The position numbers and the translations under genes are program-made. The notes under the pieces were generated by a model. The model did no database searches. It had not been told where the DNA came from and was given only the letters and a program-made list of their open reading frames with translations. From assembly GCA_020718125.1 (NCBI GenBank), contig DYDC01000022.1, positions 1-16,834 of the forward strand: 16,834 bases of DNA, written 5' to 3'. Shown here piece by piece: positions 1-6,242 of this stretch. The first letter of the stretch is position 1. Every line of letters starts with the position of its first letter. This DNA is from Methylacidiphilum sp. (GTDB lineage Bacteria; Verrucomicrobiota; Verrucomicrobiia; CAIQCK01).

Positions 1-182
1 TCTCAGCTCTCAGTTCTCAGCTCTCAGTTCTCAGCTCTCAGCTCTCAGTTCTCAACTCTCAGCTCTCAGCTCTCAGCTCTCAACTCTCAACTCTCAGCTC
101 TCAACTCTCAGCTCTCAGTTCTCAACTCTCAGCTCTCAGCTCTCAGCTCTCAGCTCTCAGCTCTCAGCTCTCAGCTCTCAGC
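1..182. repeat. Heptanucleotide tandem array, 26 copies
   Basis: Twenty-six uninterrupted 7-bp units fill the left edge. By direct count 17 are TCTCAGC, 4 are TCTCAGT and 5 are TCTCAAC. All variation is in the last two bases, and the last eight units are identical. The array probably continues beyond the window. The plus strand contains no TA or TG dinucleotide, so no stop codon can occur in any of its three frames. Each frame encodes a circular permutation of the heptapeptide SQLSALS. The minus strand has a TGA in every frame. The array runs without a stop into the following FGE reading frame. Slipped-strand copy-number change is the expected behaviour of such an array (inference). Confidence 0.97.
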
Positions 183-243
183 CCACAGCCAGCAGCAGCA
201 CCGGCGAAACCGCAGGCGGCAAAGACCGTCGTGCCGGCCGTTG

Positions 244-300
244 GTTGGAGTTCACGCTTTGGCGTGCCGGGGCTGGGCAGGCTGAAGCCTGAACTCCAAC
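244..300. repeat. Y-shaped palindromic element 1 (outer stem plus two hairpins)
   Basis: A perfect 11-bp inverted repeat, GTTGGAGTTCA (244-254) and TGAACTCCAAC (290-300), encloses two further hairpins. These are CACGC/GCGTG (253-257 with 262-266, 4-nt loop) and CAGGCT/AGCCTG (278-283 with 286-291, 2-nt loop). The inner stems share two bases with the outer arms, so the junction could migrate. The element lies in frame just before the membrane segment of the FGE-type gene and encodes a peptide of the form GWSSRFGVPGLGRLKPELQ. It resembles dispersed palindromes of other genomes in form, but no family name can be assigned from sequence alone. Confidence 0.8.
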
Positions 301-371
301 GCTTGGCGCTCGCGGGGGCCGCTGTCATCGTCATTGCCATCGCCGGCTTGTTCCTCTGGTCTCCGTGGAAA

Positions 372-441
372 CAGAGTGGGCCGGCCGTCCCGGACGGCCA
401 ATCTATTGATGATCGCCGTGCGGGACGCACGGCCCACTTTG
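372..441. repeat. Y-shaped palindromic element 2 (outer stem plus two hairpins)
   Basis: The outer arms CAGAGTGGGCC (372-382) and GGCCCACTTTG (431-441) form 11 bp with one G-T pair. Inside are hairpin GGCCGTC/GACGGCC (383-389 with 393-399, 3-nt loop) and hairpin GCCGTGCG/CGCACGGC (415-422 with 426-433, 3-nt loop). The architecture matches the element at 244-300, but the sequence is unrelated. It lies in frame directly after the membrane segment of the FGE-type gene and encodes a linker-like peptide (SGPAVPDGQSIDDRRAGRT). Confidence 0.8.
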
Positions 442-589
442 TTGCGCCGAAGCCGCCGCCAGCCAATCCCAAACTCGGCGACACGATGGTCGCAGCCGCC
501 GGCATTGAGATGGTCTATATCCCGCCCGGCGAGTTCATGCTCGGCAGCACCAACGAAGAGCAAGCGTGGGCCGTGGCCAACGGGTTGAA

Positions 590-897
590 AACGTCCCGGA
601 ATTGGAGGGCTGCGGTTGGACGGTTTGGACGCGACGGAAAAGGATTCGCACCCGGCCGTCCAGCCGCAAACGTTTCTTCCAATACTCCGCCCACTCCCGC
701 GGATCGGTGATCCGCCGCAATGGAATCCTCGCCCTCCGCGCCGCCCCTGCGTCCGTCCAGCCAACCCCGATCTTCTTCAGCCGCCGCCCCAGTTCCCGCA
801 TCAGCCGCTCCAAATAGCCCGTCGTGGCCGGCGTGACCAGTCCCGTCTCCAGCCAGAATTCCAGCCACCGAAACATCCGCGCCCGTGCCGCCTCCAG
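590..897 (-). pseudogene. Transposase C-terminal remnant
   Basis: The minus-strand frame reads LEAARARMFRWLEFWLE, TGLVTPATTGYLERLMREL, GRRLKKIGVGWTDAGAARR and EWAEYWKKRL. This resembles the C-terminal region of a transposase, with closest resemblance by eye to ISLre2/UPF0236-like proteins; the family assignment is tentative. An in-frame TAG at 898-900 and the absence of any catalytic upstream part show that only about 100 residues remain. Its 3' end abuts the point where FGE homology stops (about 588), so its arrival or a later deletion probably destroyed that gene. No terminal inverted repeats or target duplication were identified. Confidence 0.55.
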
Positions 898-926
898 CTA
901 CCCAGCCGCCTTCGGGGCTGGTTCGC

Positions 927-978
927 TGAGCATGGGCAGGAACAGGAACCGCGCGTGCATGGTCTCGGTGACGGGGAA
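927..978. repeat. Dispersed direct repeat, copy A
   Basis: This 52-bp stretch matches 2308-2359 at 46 of 52 positions in the same orientation, including 19 identical bases beginning TGAGCATGGGCAGG. Weaker similarity extends to the preceding CGCCTTCG block about 18 bp upstream. On the minus strand both copies encode FPVTE(T/A)M followed by LFLPML, so the unit may derive from coding sequence. The pair brackets the DUF4143-type ATPase gene. Confidence 0.75.
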
Positions 979-1058
979 ATCGCCGTCCTTCCAGCCGGGC
1001 CACGGGGCGCCGAAGTGGGTGTGTCGTGGTTCGACGCGGACGGCTTTAGCTGCGCGGT

Positions 1059-2201
1059 TCACTTGCCGGCAACGCGTTGCACGAGGCGGTCCAGGGTGAG
1101 GAATTTGATGCGGACGCCGCTGTATTGGCGTGTGAAGACGGGGCGCGCATCGGGAGTTGTCACGACCAACTCGGCTTTCGGATAGGCGCGGGCGAAGACC
1201 GTCATATTCGCCGGGTCGAAGTCGCGGGCGGACCACTTGCATTCGATGGCCAGCGGCGGCTTGCCACGCGGCTGCCAGATCAAATCCACTTCGTGACCCT
1301 GTTTGTCGCGCCAGTAACGCAGGTCCGCCGTCTGAAGTTGCGCGATGAGTTCGTTGAGAACGTAGTGTTCCCACAGCCGGCCCAAGTCGTCGGGGCGCAG
1401 GTGGGTCCAGCCGCGATAGGCACACACAAAACCGGTGTCGAAACCATAGACCTTCGGGGCGGCGATGATTTCCGTGCTGCGGCGGGAACTGAATGGCCGC
1501 AGCACGAGGGCCACCGAGGTGGCTTCGAGGACAGCGAGGTAGTTGCTGATGGTCGTGCGGCTGACTTCGCAGGGCGCGGCGAACCGGGTCGCTTCAAAAA
1601 TCCCGCCGCTCTGGGCCATGAGCAGCTCCACGAAGCGTTGAAACGACGCGCGGCGTTCCAGACGGAAGAGTTCCTGGATGTCCTTGGCCCAGTAGGCATC
1701 CATCCATTCCTGGAAATCGCGCTCCGGCGGTTCGGGCGACAGGAAGAAGGGTGGCAATCCGCCATGCAGGAGCCGGTGCGGAAGATCGGTGTCGCCGAAG
1801 CCGGCCAGGTCCGCCTCGATCATCGGCGTGAGCCACAGTTCGGTTTTGCGACCGGTCAGGGTGTCGCCAAAACGGCTGCTGGCGCCGAGGGTGGAGGAAC
1901 CGGTGGCCAGGATGCGAACGGTGGGAAAGTGGTCGGCGGCAATCTTGAGCAGTTCGGAAGGATTGGGCAGGCGATGCACCTCATCGAGGGCCACACGTTT
2001 GCCGCGCAGCCCCTGCAGGAACGCTTCCGGGTCTTCCATGCCGCGCCGCACACGGGGAAGTTCGCAGTCGAAATACTCGGTGTTGGCGAGGGATTGCGCG
2101 AGGGAGGTCTTGCCGGCGCGGCGGACGCCTCGCAACCAGAGAATGGAGCGGCGTCGCCACTGTTGTTCAACCCGTTCGAGCCAATGCCGGCGTTTAACCA
2201 T
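1059..2201 (-). CDS. AAA ATPase with C-terminal DUF4143 (PD-(D/E)XK-like) domain
   Basis: This 380-residue protein has the two-part layout of the ATP-binding/DUF4143 family. Residues 24-33 carry the Walker A motif (RGVRRAGKTS, Lys31), a variant of the usual GPRQxGKTT. Residues 70-78 carry Walker B (VALDEVHRL), and a sensor-like ATGSS lies at 99-103. The C-terminal half contains GHEVDLIW (302-309) and AIECKW (318-323). Glu304, Asp306, Glu320 and Lys322 fit a PD-(D/E)XK-type site. Family members are common, horizontally mobile and mostly of unknown function. Context here supports mobility, since the gene lies between two copies of a direct repeat in decayed DNA. The ATG at 2201 is chosen because a promoter-like -10 ends only eight bases upstream, suggesting a leaderless transcript. 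No Shine-Dalgarno sequence is visible. Confidence 0.88.
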   Translation of the reverse strand: MVKRRHWLERVEQQWRRRSILWLRGVRRAGKTSLAQSLANTEYFDCELPRVRRGMEDPEAFLQGLRGKRVALDEVHRLPNPSELLKIAADHFPTVRILATGSSTLGASSRFGDTLTGRKTELWLTPMIEADLAGFGDTDLPHRLLHGGLPPFFLSPEPPERDFQEWMDAYWAKDIQELFRLERRASFQRFVELLMAQSGGIFEATRFAAPCEVSRTTISNYLAVLEATSVALVLRPFSSRRSTEIIAAPKVYGFDTGFVCAYRGWTHLRPDDLGRLWEHYVLNELIAQLQTADLRYWRDKQGHEVDLIWQPRGKPPLAIECKWSARDFDPANMTVFARAYPKAELVVTTPDARPVFTRQYSGVRIKFLTLDRLVQRVAGK

Positions 2202-2209
2202 CGGGCGAC

Positions 2210-2238
2210 AGGATAGCGTTTGGTATAACTAAACGCAA
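2210..2238 (-). promoter_or_regulatory. Putative promoter with palindromic spacer for the DUF4143 ATPase gene
   Basis: Read on the minus strand, TTGCGT (2238-2233), a 17-nt spacer and TATCCT (2215-2210) fit a sigma70-type promoter. The spacer is almost exactly covered by an inverted repeat, GCGTTT (2216-2221) and AAACGC (2231-2236), around a near-palindromic TATA-containing centre. Such a palindrome between -35 and -10 would suit a repressor site (inference). The expected transcription start falls within a few bases of the ATG at 2201. Confidence 0.4.
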
Positions 2239-2307
2239 GTCTATTGACCTTTAGCATTCAACCGCCTGCCAACCTTTTTGATGCCGCGCCTTCGCGGCCG
2301 GGATCGT

Positions 2308-2359
2308 TGAGCATGGGCAGGAACAGCAACCGCGAACGCATGGCCTCGGTGACTGGGAA
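2308..2359. repeat. Dispersed direct repeat, copy B
   Basis: This is the second copy of the 52-bp repeat found at 927-978 (46 of 52 identical, same orientation, about 1.4 kb apart). On the minus strand it encodes FPVTEAM followed by SRLLFLPML. It lies just upstream of the DUF4143-type gene, whose promoter is at 2210-2238. Confidence 0.75.
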
Positions 2360-2447
2360 TATCACCTCGCCGCGTTGTTCGCGGTTGCCGCGCCATTTGC
2401 ATCGGCGGCCGGGATGCCGCTGAAACGCGCGCAACTGCCGGGCGCGC

Positions 2448-2633
2448 GGCAAGGCCGTCACGTTCGAAGCGCAGATCGGCGACCGCGTCCGCAGGCTCAT
2501 CTCCAATCCCTCCGGCGAACCGTTGCTCGTCCGCGACCTCAAGCCCGACTCGGCACTGGTGTGCATCGAGGCGCTCAACGGCAAACAAACGGTCGAGCAG
2601 GCCCGAAGCTGGCGAACTGAGCGGGTTGCCTGA
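2448..2633 (+). pseudogene. Orphan C-terminal gene fragment
   Basis: A 61-codon stop-terminated frame without a start codon has protein-like composition: GKAVTFEAQIGDRVRRL, LLVRDLKPDSALVCIEALNG, KQTVEQARSW. An in-frame TGA at 2421-2423 closes it upstream. It looks like the 3' end of a lost gene rather than a functional short gene. The product is not recognised. The remaining DNA between 2202 and 2646 holds only the promoter, repeat copy B and no other supportable gene. Confidence 0.35.
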
Positions 2634-2646
2634 AGGTGTTGTGCGG

Positions 2647-2991
2647 CTAGGACGCGGTGGGCTTGGCGCGGTAGGCGATGACGCGGACTTTCTCCAGCGT
2701 CACGAGGCCGTCGCCGACCATCTGGTCCAGTTCAGGCAGGAATTCCTGGATTCTGTCCTCCCGGTCTACGATCTCGATGATGACCGGCAGGTCTTCGCTG
2801 AGGCGAAGGATTTTAGCCGTATGCAGGCGCGAGTGCGCGCCGAAGCCCATCGGCCCGCGCAGCACCGTCGCGCCCGCGAGGCCGCGCTCGCGTGCCTTGA
2901 GCACGATCGCCTCGTAGAGCGGCTGATGATGCCACTTGTCGAGTTCGCCGATGAATATCCGCAACAATGTGCCTTCGCCTTCGAGTTTCAT
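2647..2991 (-). CDS. DUF190 family protein (PII-like)
   Basis: This 114-residue protein shows the DUF190 pattern. It has an N-terminal strand LLRIFIGELDKW, then a helix followed by KARERGLAGATVLRGPMGFG (about 32-51), HSRLHTAKILRLSEDLPVII (about 53-72), and a C-terminal strand VTLEKVRVIAY. The family adopts a PII-like ferredoxin fold and is usually small and cytosolic, as here. No biochemical role is established. It follows crcB by 25 bases on the same strand, a pairing widely seen in genomes, so a role in fluoride homeostasis or channel regulation is plausible (inference). No Shine-Dalgarno sequence precedes the ATG. The short gap is a G-rich degenerate heptamer run on the plus strand. Confidence 0.9.
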   Translation of the reverse strand: MKLEGEGTLLRIFIGELDKWHHQPLYEAIVLKARERGLAGATVLRGPMGFGAHSRLHTAKILRLSEDLPVIIEIVDREDRIQEFLPELDQMVGDGLVTLEKVRVIAYRAKPTAS

Positions 2992-3016
2992 GGGAGTAGG
3001 TCAGAGGTGGGAGGTG
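2992..3016. repeat. Short degenerate heptamer run
   Basis: The gap between the crcB stop and the DUF190 start reads on the plus strand as GGGAGTA, GGTCAGA, GGTGGGA and the beginning of GGTGTCA, i.e. period-7 units of the form GGNNNNA. The match is loose. It may be a decayed heptamer microsatellite of the general kind seen at 1-182. Transcribed from the minus strand it is C-rich and supplies no ribosome binding site. Confidence 0.3.
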
Positions 3017-3427
3017 TCAGGTTTTTTGCAGCCACAGCGCGCAGACGCGGCCGAGATAGACCGCCAGCAGACAGAGGATGTTGGAGCCGATGATGTTTGC
3101 CGCGACCCACAGCCACTCGGCGTCGCGGGCGAGGTTGAGCGTCTGCAAGCCGTAGCTGGAGAAGGTTGTATAGCCGCCGCAGAAGCCGATCAGCCAGAAA
3201 TCCCGCCATTCCGGTTTCAGCCACGCGCGGCCCATCGCCGGGCCGGACACGGTGGCGATAAAACCAATGAGGAAACAACCGCTGACGTTGACCAGCACCG
3301 TGCCGAGCGGAAAGACAGCGGCCCACGGCGGGTGTCTGCCATGATGCTCCGAAATCAGGCCGTTGACGCCATAACGTGCCAGCGTGCCGATGGCGCCACC
3401 GAGTGCGAGTAAACAAAGCTTAACCAT
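3017..3427 (-). CDS. crcB: Fluoride ion channel CrcB/Fluc
   Basis: This is a 136-residue, four-helix membrane protein of the single-domain Fluc type, which works as an antiparallel dimer exporting fluoride. Visible family motifs are GGAIGTLARY (10-19), GTVLVNVSGCFLIG (42-55, with Asn47), and GFCGGYTTFSSYG (81-93). The pore loop differs from the common GGLTTFSTFSLE pattern. The second Phe of the Phe box is Tyr92, and the conserved Glu after it is Gln95. Its length is normal for the family. DUF190 follows 25 bases downstream. Upstream, 82 bases separate it from the glycosyltransferase stop. I could not fit the fluoride riboswitch consensus in that gap. The ATG at 3427 is preferred because the family motif starts ten residues in. 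Confidence 0.93.
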   Translation of the reverse strand: MVKLCLLALGGAIGTLARYGVNGLISEHHGRHPPWAAVFPLGTVLVNVSGCFLIGFIATVSGPAMGRAWLKPEWRDFWLIGFCGGYTTFSSYGLQTLNLARDAEWLWVAANIIGSNILCLLAVYLGRVCALWLQKT

Positions 3428-3452
3428 CGCTCTGGCTCCTACGCTTCGTCAG

Positions 3453-3476
3453 CCGTTTCATCAAGAAAGAAACCGG
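3453..3476. other. Hairpin in crcB leader
   Basis: CCGTTTC (3453-3459) pairs with GAAACCGG (3469-3476) across a 9-nt loop with one bulged base. It lies between the glycosyltransferase stop and the crcB start. It could be a weak terminator or a leader structure. No U tract follows on the minus strand. Confidence 0.35.
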
Positions 3477-3509
3477 ACGGGTTTTCCTCCCGCGTGGCAT
3501 GACTCGTTT

Positions 3510-5060
3510 TCAAGGAGCCGCTGGCGGCGGCAGGGGCTTCGTCACCGGTTGGGCGCTGTAGCCGTGACAGTCCACCAAGTAAAAAGTCCGAATGGTGTGT
3601 TGGTGCGTGGAAACCTCGACGGGTTTCGGCGGGCCGACCCGCTGGAAGCGGCTCGCCAACAATGCAAGATCCTTCCGGCGGGGTCGGGTGAGGACGGCAA
3701 TCGCCGGGCGCCCTTGGAGAGTGCGCAGGTCGGTCCAGAACCGGTAGCCCACGCCCATCGAACCGAGCGCGTAATCGTTGATGCATTCATCGGCCTGGCC
3801 GGTGTAGAAGCCCATTTCCGCCGCGATGAAATACCGGTCAACGTCGAGCACGAAAGGCTTCTGGCCGGTGGTCTGTGCCAGGCCGGCCTGGGCGGCGCTG
3901 ACCTCGCGCGCCAGTTGTCGCCAGCCGCCCGCCTCGCCGTAGGGGATCCGTGGAAAACCCCACCCCAGCCAGATCAATTGCGCGATCATGGCCAGGATGG
4001 AGGCAGCGCCTCCGATCCAACCCGCGAGTCGCCAGCGTCGCCGGACCGGCTCGGAGGGGTCACCGAGGCGTTCGGTCCAGAACGCGGCAGCGGCCGGCAG
4101 CAGCGACAGGAACGCCGGCACGGTCCAGTTGGGCCTGACGCTCACAGTGATGCTTTCAACCGCGAAGAACAGCAACAATGGCAGGCTGAAAGCCGCCGCG
4201 AAGCTCCAGTTCTCCCGCCGCATGAACCAGCCGCGACGCACAGCAACTACTGCCGCGGCCGCCATCAATGCGAACAACCACGGCGTGCAGAGGCCGGCCT
4301 GAATCAGCCAGAACCGCAGGGAGTGATACAGGACGTGGGGCTGCATCTCAGAAGTGCGCGAAGGGTGATAGAGGAACGAAGCCCACTGATGCTGGGCATT
4401 CCAGATGATCACGGGACTGAACACCGCCACGCTGATGGCCAGCGCCAGCCACGGTTGCGGGCGAAGCAACCAAAACCGAAGGCGTGGCGACAGCAGCAGC
4501 CACAACATCAGCGAAGCCCCCAGGATCCCGGCGGTGTATTTGGACAGCATCGCGCACCCGACCCCCACCCCGGCCCAGAGCCACCAGCCCGTGCGCTGCG
4601 TTTGCACCGCCTTGGTGATCGCATGGAGCGTCACCATCCAGAAGAAAATCAGCGGCGCCTCCGTCATGGCGAAAAAACTGGGCGCAAAAAACACCGGCGC
4701 AAAATTGAACAACACAACCGTCCACCACCCCGCCCTCTCCCCGAACCAGAGCCGGGCTGTCAACCATTGCAACCACCAGGAACCGAGCCAGAGCAGCACC
4801 GGACACAACCGCACCGCCATCTCGCCCTTGCCCAACAACGCCGTCCCAATCCACACCATCCAGGCCACCATCGGCGGGTGATCGAAGTAACCCAAGTCGG
4901 GGTGTTGGGAGTAAACCCAGTAGTAGGCCTCCTGCGGGATCAACTCCATCCGCGCCGCGCAGATCAGACGGACGACCAGCAGCGCCAGGCCGGCCAGGCC
5001 AAGCCACATCCACGCCGATCGCAGAGGAGACGCCACGGGATACGCTGGGCCGTCAGGCAT
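3510..5060 (-). CDS. GT39/ArnT-like integral membrane glycosyltransferase
   Basis: The protein is about 516 residues long with many hydrophobic segments, the first at roughly 17-36. It belongs by pattern to glycosyltransferase family 39 (PMT/ArnT-type, GT-C fold), which uses polyprenyl-phosphate sugar donors at the membrane. The first external loop carries the hallmark acidic motif QEAYYW (43-48) and FDHPPM (59-64). A soluble C-terminal part (from about 385) includes QKPFVLDVDRYFIAAEMGFY, as in related glycosyltransferases. The acceptor is unknown; lipid A, protein and cell-surface glycans are all possible. The ATG at 5060 is chosen over an in-frame TTG at 5096 because the extra 12 residues do not resemble the family. 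It is 75 bases from the upstream NIPSNAP gene and may be co-transcribed with it. Confidence 0.85.
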   Translation of the reverse strand: MPDGPAYPVASPLRSAWMWLGLAGLALLVVRLICAARMELIPQEAYYWVYSQHPDLGYFDHPPMVAWMVWIGTALLGKGEMAVRLCPVLLWLGSWWLQWLTARLWFGERAGWWTVVLFNFAPVFFAPSFFAMTEAPLIFFWMVTLHAITKAVQTQRTGWWLWAGVGVGCAMLSKYTAGILGASLMLWLLLSPRLRFWLLRPQPWLALAISVAVFSPVIIWNAQHQWASFLYHPSRTSEMQPHVLYHSLRFWLIQAGLCTPWLFALMAAAAVVAVRRGWFMRRENWSFAAAFSLPLLLFFAVESITVSVRPNWTVPAFLSLLPAAAAFWTERLGDPSEPVRRRWRLAGWIGGAASILAMIAQLIWLGWGFPRIPYGEAGGWRQLAREVSAAQAGLAQTTGQKPFVLDVDRYFIAAEMGFYTGQADECINDYALGSMGVGYRFWTDLRTLQGRPAIAVLTRPRRKDLALLASRFQRVGPPKPVEVSTHQHTIRTFYLVDCHGYSAQPVTKPLPPPAAP

Positions 5061-5135
5061 TGCGCAGTTGGTAACACGCCAGCCCCGCTGAAACAAGGAC
5101 TCAACAACACCTGCGACAGCGGATTGTGCCGCGCC

Positions 5136-5582
5136 TCACCGGATCGGCGAGTAATCGGTGGCGGTCATGAACGCCGACTCGACCTTGTCCACCAGCTTGC
5201 CGTTGACCCCGGAGGCGTTCTTCGCGGCGATCCAGTCCGGGTCGGCGAAAAAGGCCTCCCACGACTTCTCTCGCGCGCCCCGGTTCGGGTAGGCGAGGAT
5301 ATAGACGAGCTTCTCCTCGTAGTTGCCGTCCTTGTCGAGCGGCACCCAGTAGCCGACGATCTTCATGCCGTGCTTGATGAACAGCGCGTTGGTGTGCGCC
5401 CGGAACCGCAGGTGCAGCTCCTCCAGCTTGCCCGGCGCGGCGTAATACGTCCGCATCTCGAAACAACGCGAGCCTTTCGCCAGCGACGGGCTGGGCGCGG
5501 GCGGCGCGGCGGGCGCGTCGGCGGCGCGAACGGCTGCCGCGGCGAAGACGGCGGAAATAATGCAAACGAGGATGGTTTTCAT
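5136..5582 (-). CDS. Exported NIPSNAP family protein
   Basis: The product is 148 residues. A signal peptide (MKTILVCIISAVFAAAAVRA, cleavage near residue 21-22) is followed by an Ala/Pro linker and a NIPSNAP domain (dimeric alpha+beta barrel fold). That domain begins FEMRTYYAAPGKLEELHLRF and includes LVYILAYPNRGAREKSWEAF and the FADPDW segment. The frame is open for 62 more codons upstream, but the signal peptide fixes the start at 5582. Family members are widespread in Verrucomicrobiota and Planctomycetota and their role is unclear. The export signal implies a periplasmic or extracellular site. No partner is evident beyond the downstream glycosyltransferase. Confidence 0.85.
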   Translation of the reverse strand: MKTILVCIISAVFAAAAVRAADAPAAPPAPSPSLAKGSRCFEMRTYYAAPGKLEELHLRFRAHTNALFIKHGMKIVGYWVPLDKDGNYEEKLVYILAYPNRGAREKSWEAFFADPDWIAAKNASGVNGKLVDKVESAFMTATDYSPIR

Positions 5583-5719
5583 GGCGGCGGCAACTTTACC
5601 GGCGCGCCGGCCCGAAGCAACGATGAAGTTGCGGCTGCAACCGTCCGGTTTGCTTTTCGCGCGCGGTTCAGTCACTCTCCCGCGGCGCGATCCGAAAATA
5701 CCGGCGTTGGCACGGATGA
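5583..5719. other. Intergenic stretch without recognised content
   Basis: This region separates the start of the minus-strand NIPSNAP gene from the plus-strand beta-helix remnant. I saw no convincing promoter, RNA or repeat in it. Confidence 0.4.
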
Positions 5720-6214
5720 GCCTTTCCCGGCGCCGAAACGAAACCGTTCGCCACGCTGGAGCTGGCACGTGACGCGGCCCGCGAACTGAAGAGTCGTGAC
5801 AATGTCACGGTTCTTGTCCGTCGTGGCACATACGCCTTGCCGCACACCCTGAAACTCGACGCGCGAGACAGCGGCGTTACTTGGCGCGCCTACAAGAACG
5901 AGAAACCGCTGCTCATCGGCGGCAAGACCGTCAGCGGATTCGAGCCGTGGAAGGGCGGCATCCTCAAGGCCAACGTCGGCGCGCAGGGCGTGACGAACGC
6001 CCTCCGCCAGCTTTTCTTCGACGGCAGGCGGATGCATCTGGCGCGCTACCCGAACTTTGATCCGCACAACCCCTGCGGCTACGAGCGCGGCCCGATCGGC
6101 CCGCCAGTGCGGCGTCACGGGCGCCCGCAACCGCGCGACTGGAAACGTCGCCGGCTCGAAGACCGGTCGCGACCCGCGCCGGCGGCCAGTTTCAGACGAG
6201 GGGAAGGACGATGA
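5720..6214 (+). pseudogene. N-terminal remnant of a right-handed beta-helix protein
   Basis: The frame has no start codon and is closed upstream by a TGA at 5717-5719. It reads PGAETKPFATLELARDAARE, then NVTVLVRRGTYALPHTLKLD, ARDSGVTWRAYKNEKPLLI, GGKTVSGFEPWKGG, and LFFDGRRMHLARYPNFDPHNP. This is the characteristic opening of secreted parallel beta-helix proteins: a 'KPFATLE.AR' segment, then 'V.VRGGTY', then 'RMHLARYPN'. Similarity ends near 6080, and the remainder to the TGA at 6212-6214 is Arg/Pro-rich and non-homologous in appearance. Such proteins normally exceed 500 residues, so both the signal peptide and most of the helix are missing. It is a decayed gene, possibly once for polysaccharide binding or degradation. 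Confidence 0.7.
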
Positions 6215-6242
6215 TGTGGAGGCTGCTTCGGCAGGCGGCTCG

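Larger units (their letters stand above)
3..710 (+). pseudogene. Membrane-anchored FGE-sulfatase-domain protein, both ends missing
   Basis: An open frame runs from the left edge, through the heptamer array, to a stop at 708-710. After the array come a Pro/Ala-rich linker (about 183-240), a hydrophobic membrane segment beginning LALAGAAVIVIAIAG (about 303-360), a second linker, and the start of an FGE/SUMF1 sulfatase-modifying domain (GIEMVYIPPGEFMLGST, then EEQAWAVANGL, about 505-588). FGE domains need roughly 200 or more further residues. Here homology stops near 588, and the rest of the frame is antisense to a transposase remnant. The N-terminus is outside the window. In related bacteria such architectures often carry a Ser/Thr kinase domain there, but that cannot be seen here. 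Two palindromic elements lie in frame on either side of the membrane segment. The gene is almost certainly non-functional as an FGE because the catalytic C-terminal part is gone. Confidence 0.7.

Noticed and set aside
1..182. CRISPR array
   Set aside because: The units are 7 bp, contiguous and without spacers. This is a microsatellite, not a CRISPR.
1077..2216. Plus-strand frame opposite the DUF4143 ATPase
   Set aside because: Walker A, Walker B and nuclease-like motifs are all on the minus strand, and the plus frame has no recognisable domain.
3428..3509. Fluoride riboswitch ahead of crcB
   Set aside because: GGCTGACGAAGCGTAG loosely recalls the 3' part of the motif, but the 5' GATG block, the AAC linker and the terminal CTAC are not in place. 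I could not build the pseudoknot.
3384..5789. Very long plus-strand open frame (801 codons)
   Set aside because: It lies antisense to crcB, GT39 and NIPSNAP, which all have strong family motifs. It is Arg/Pro/His-rich shadow translation from high GC.
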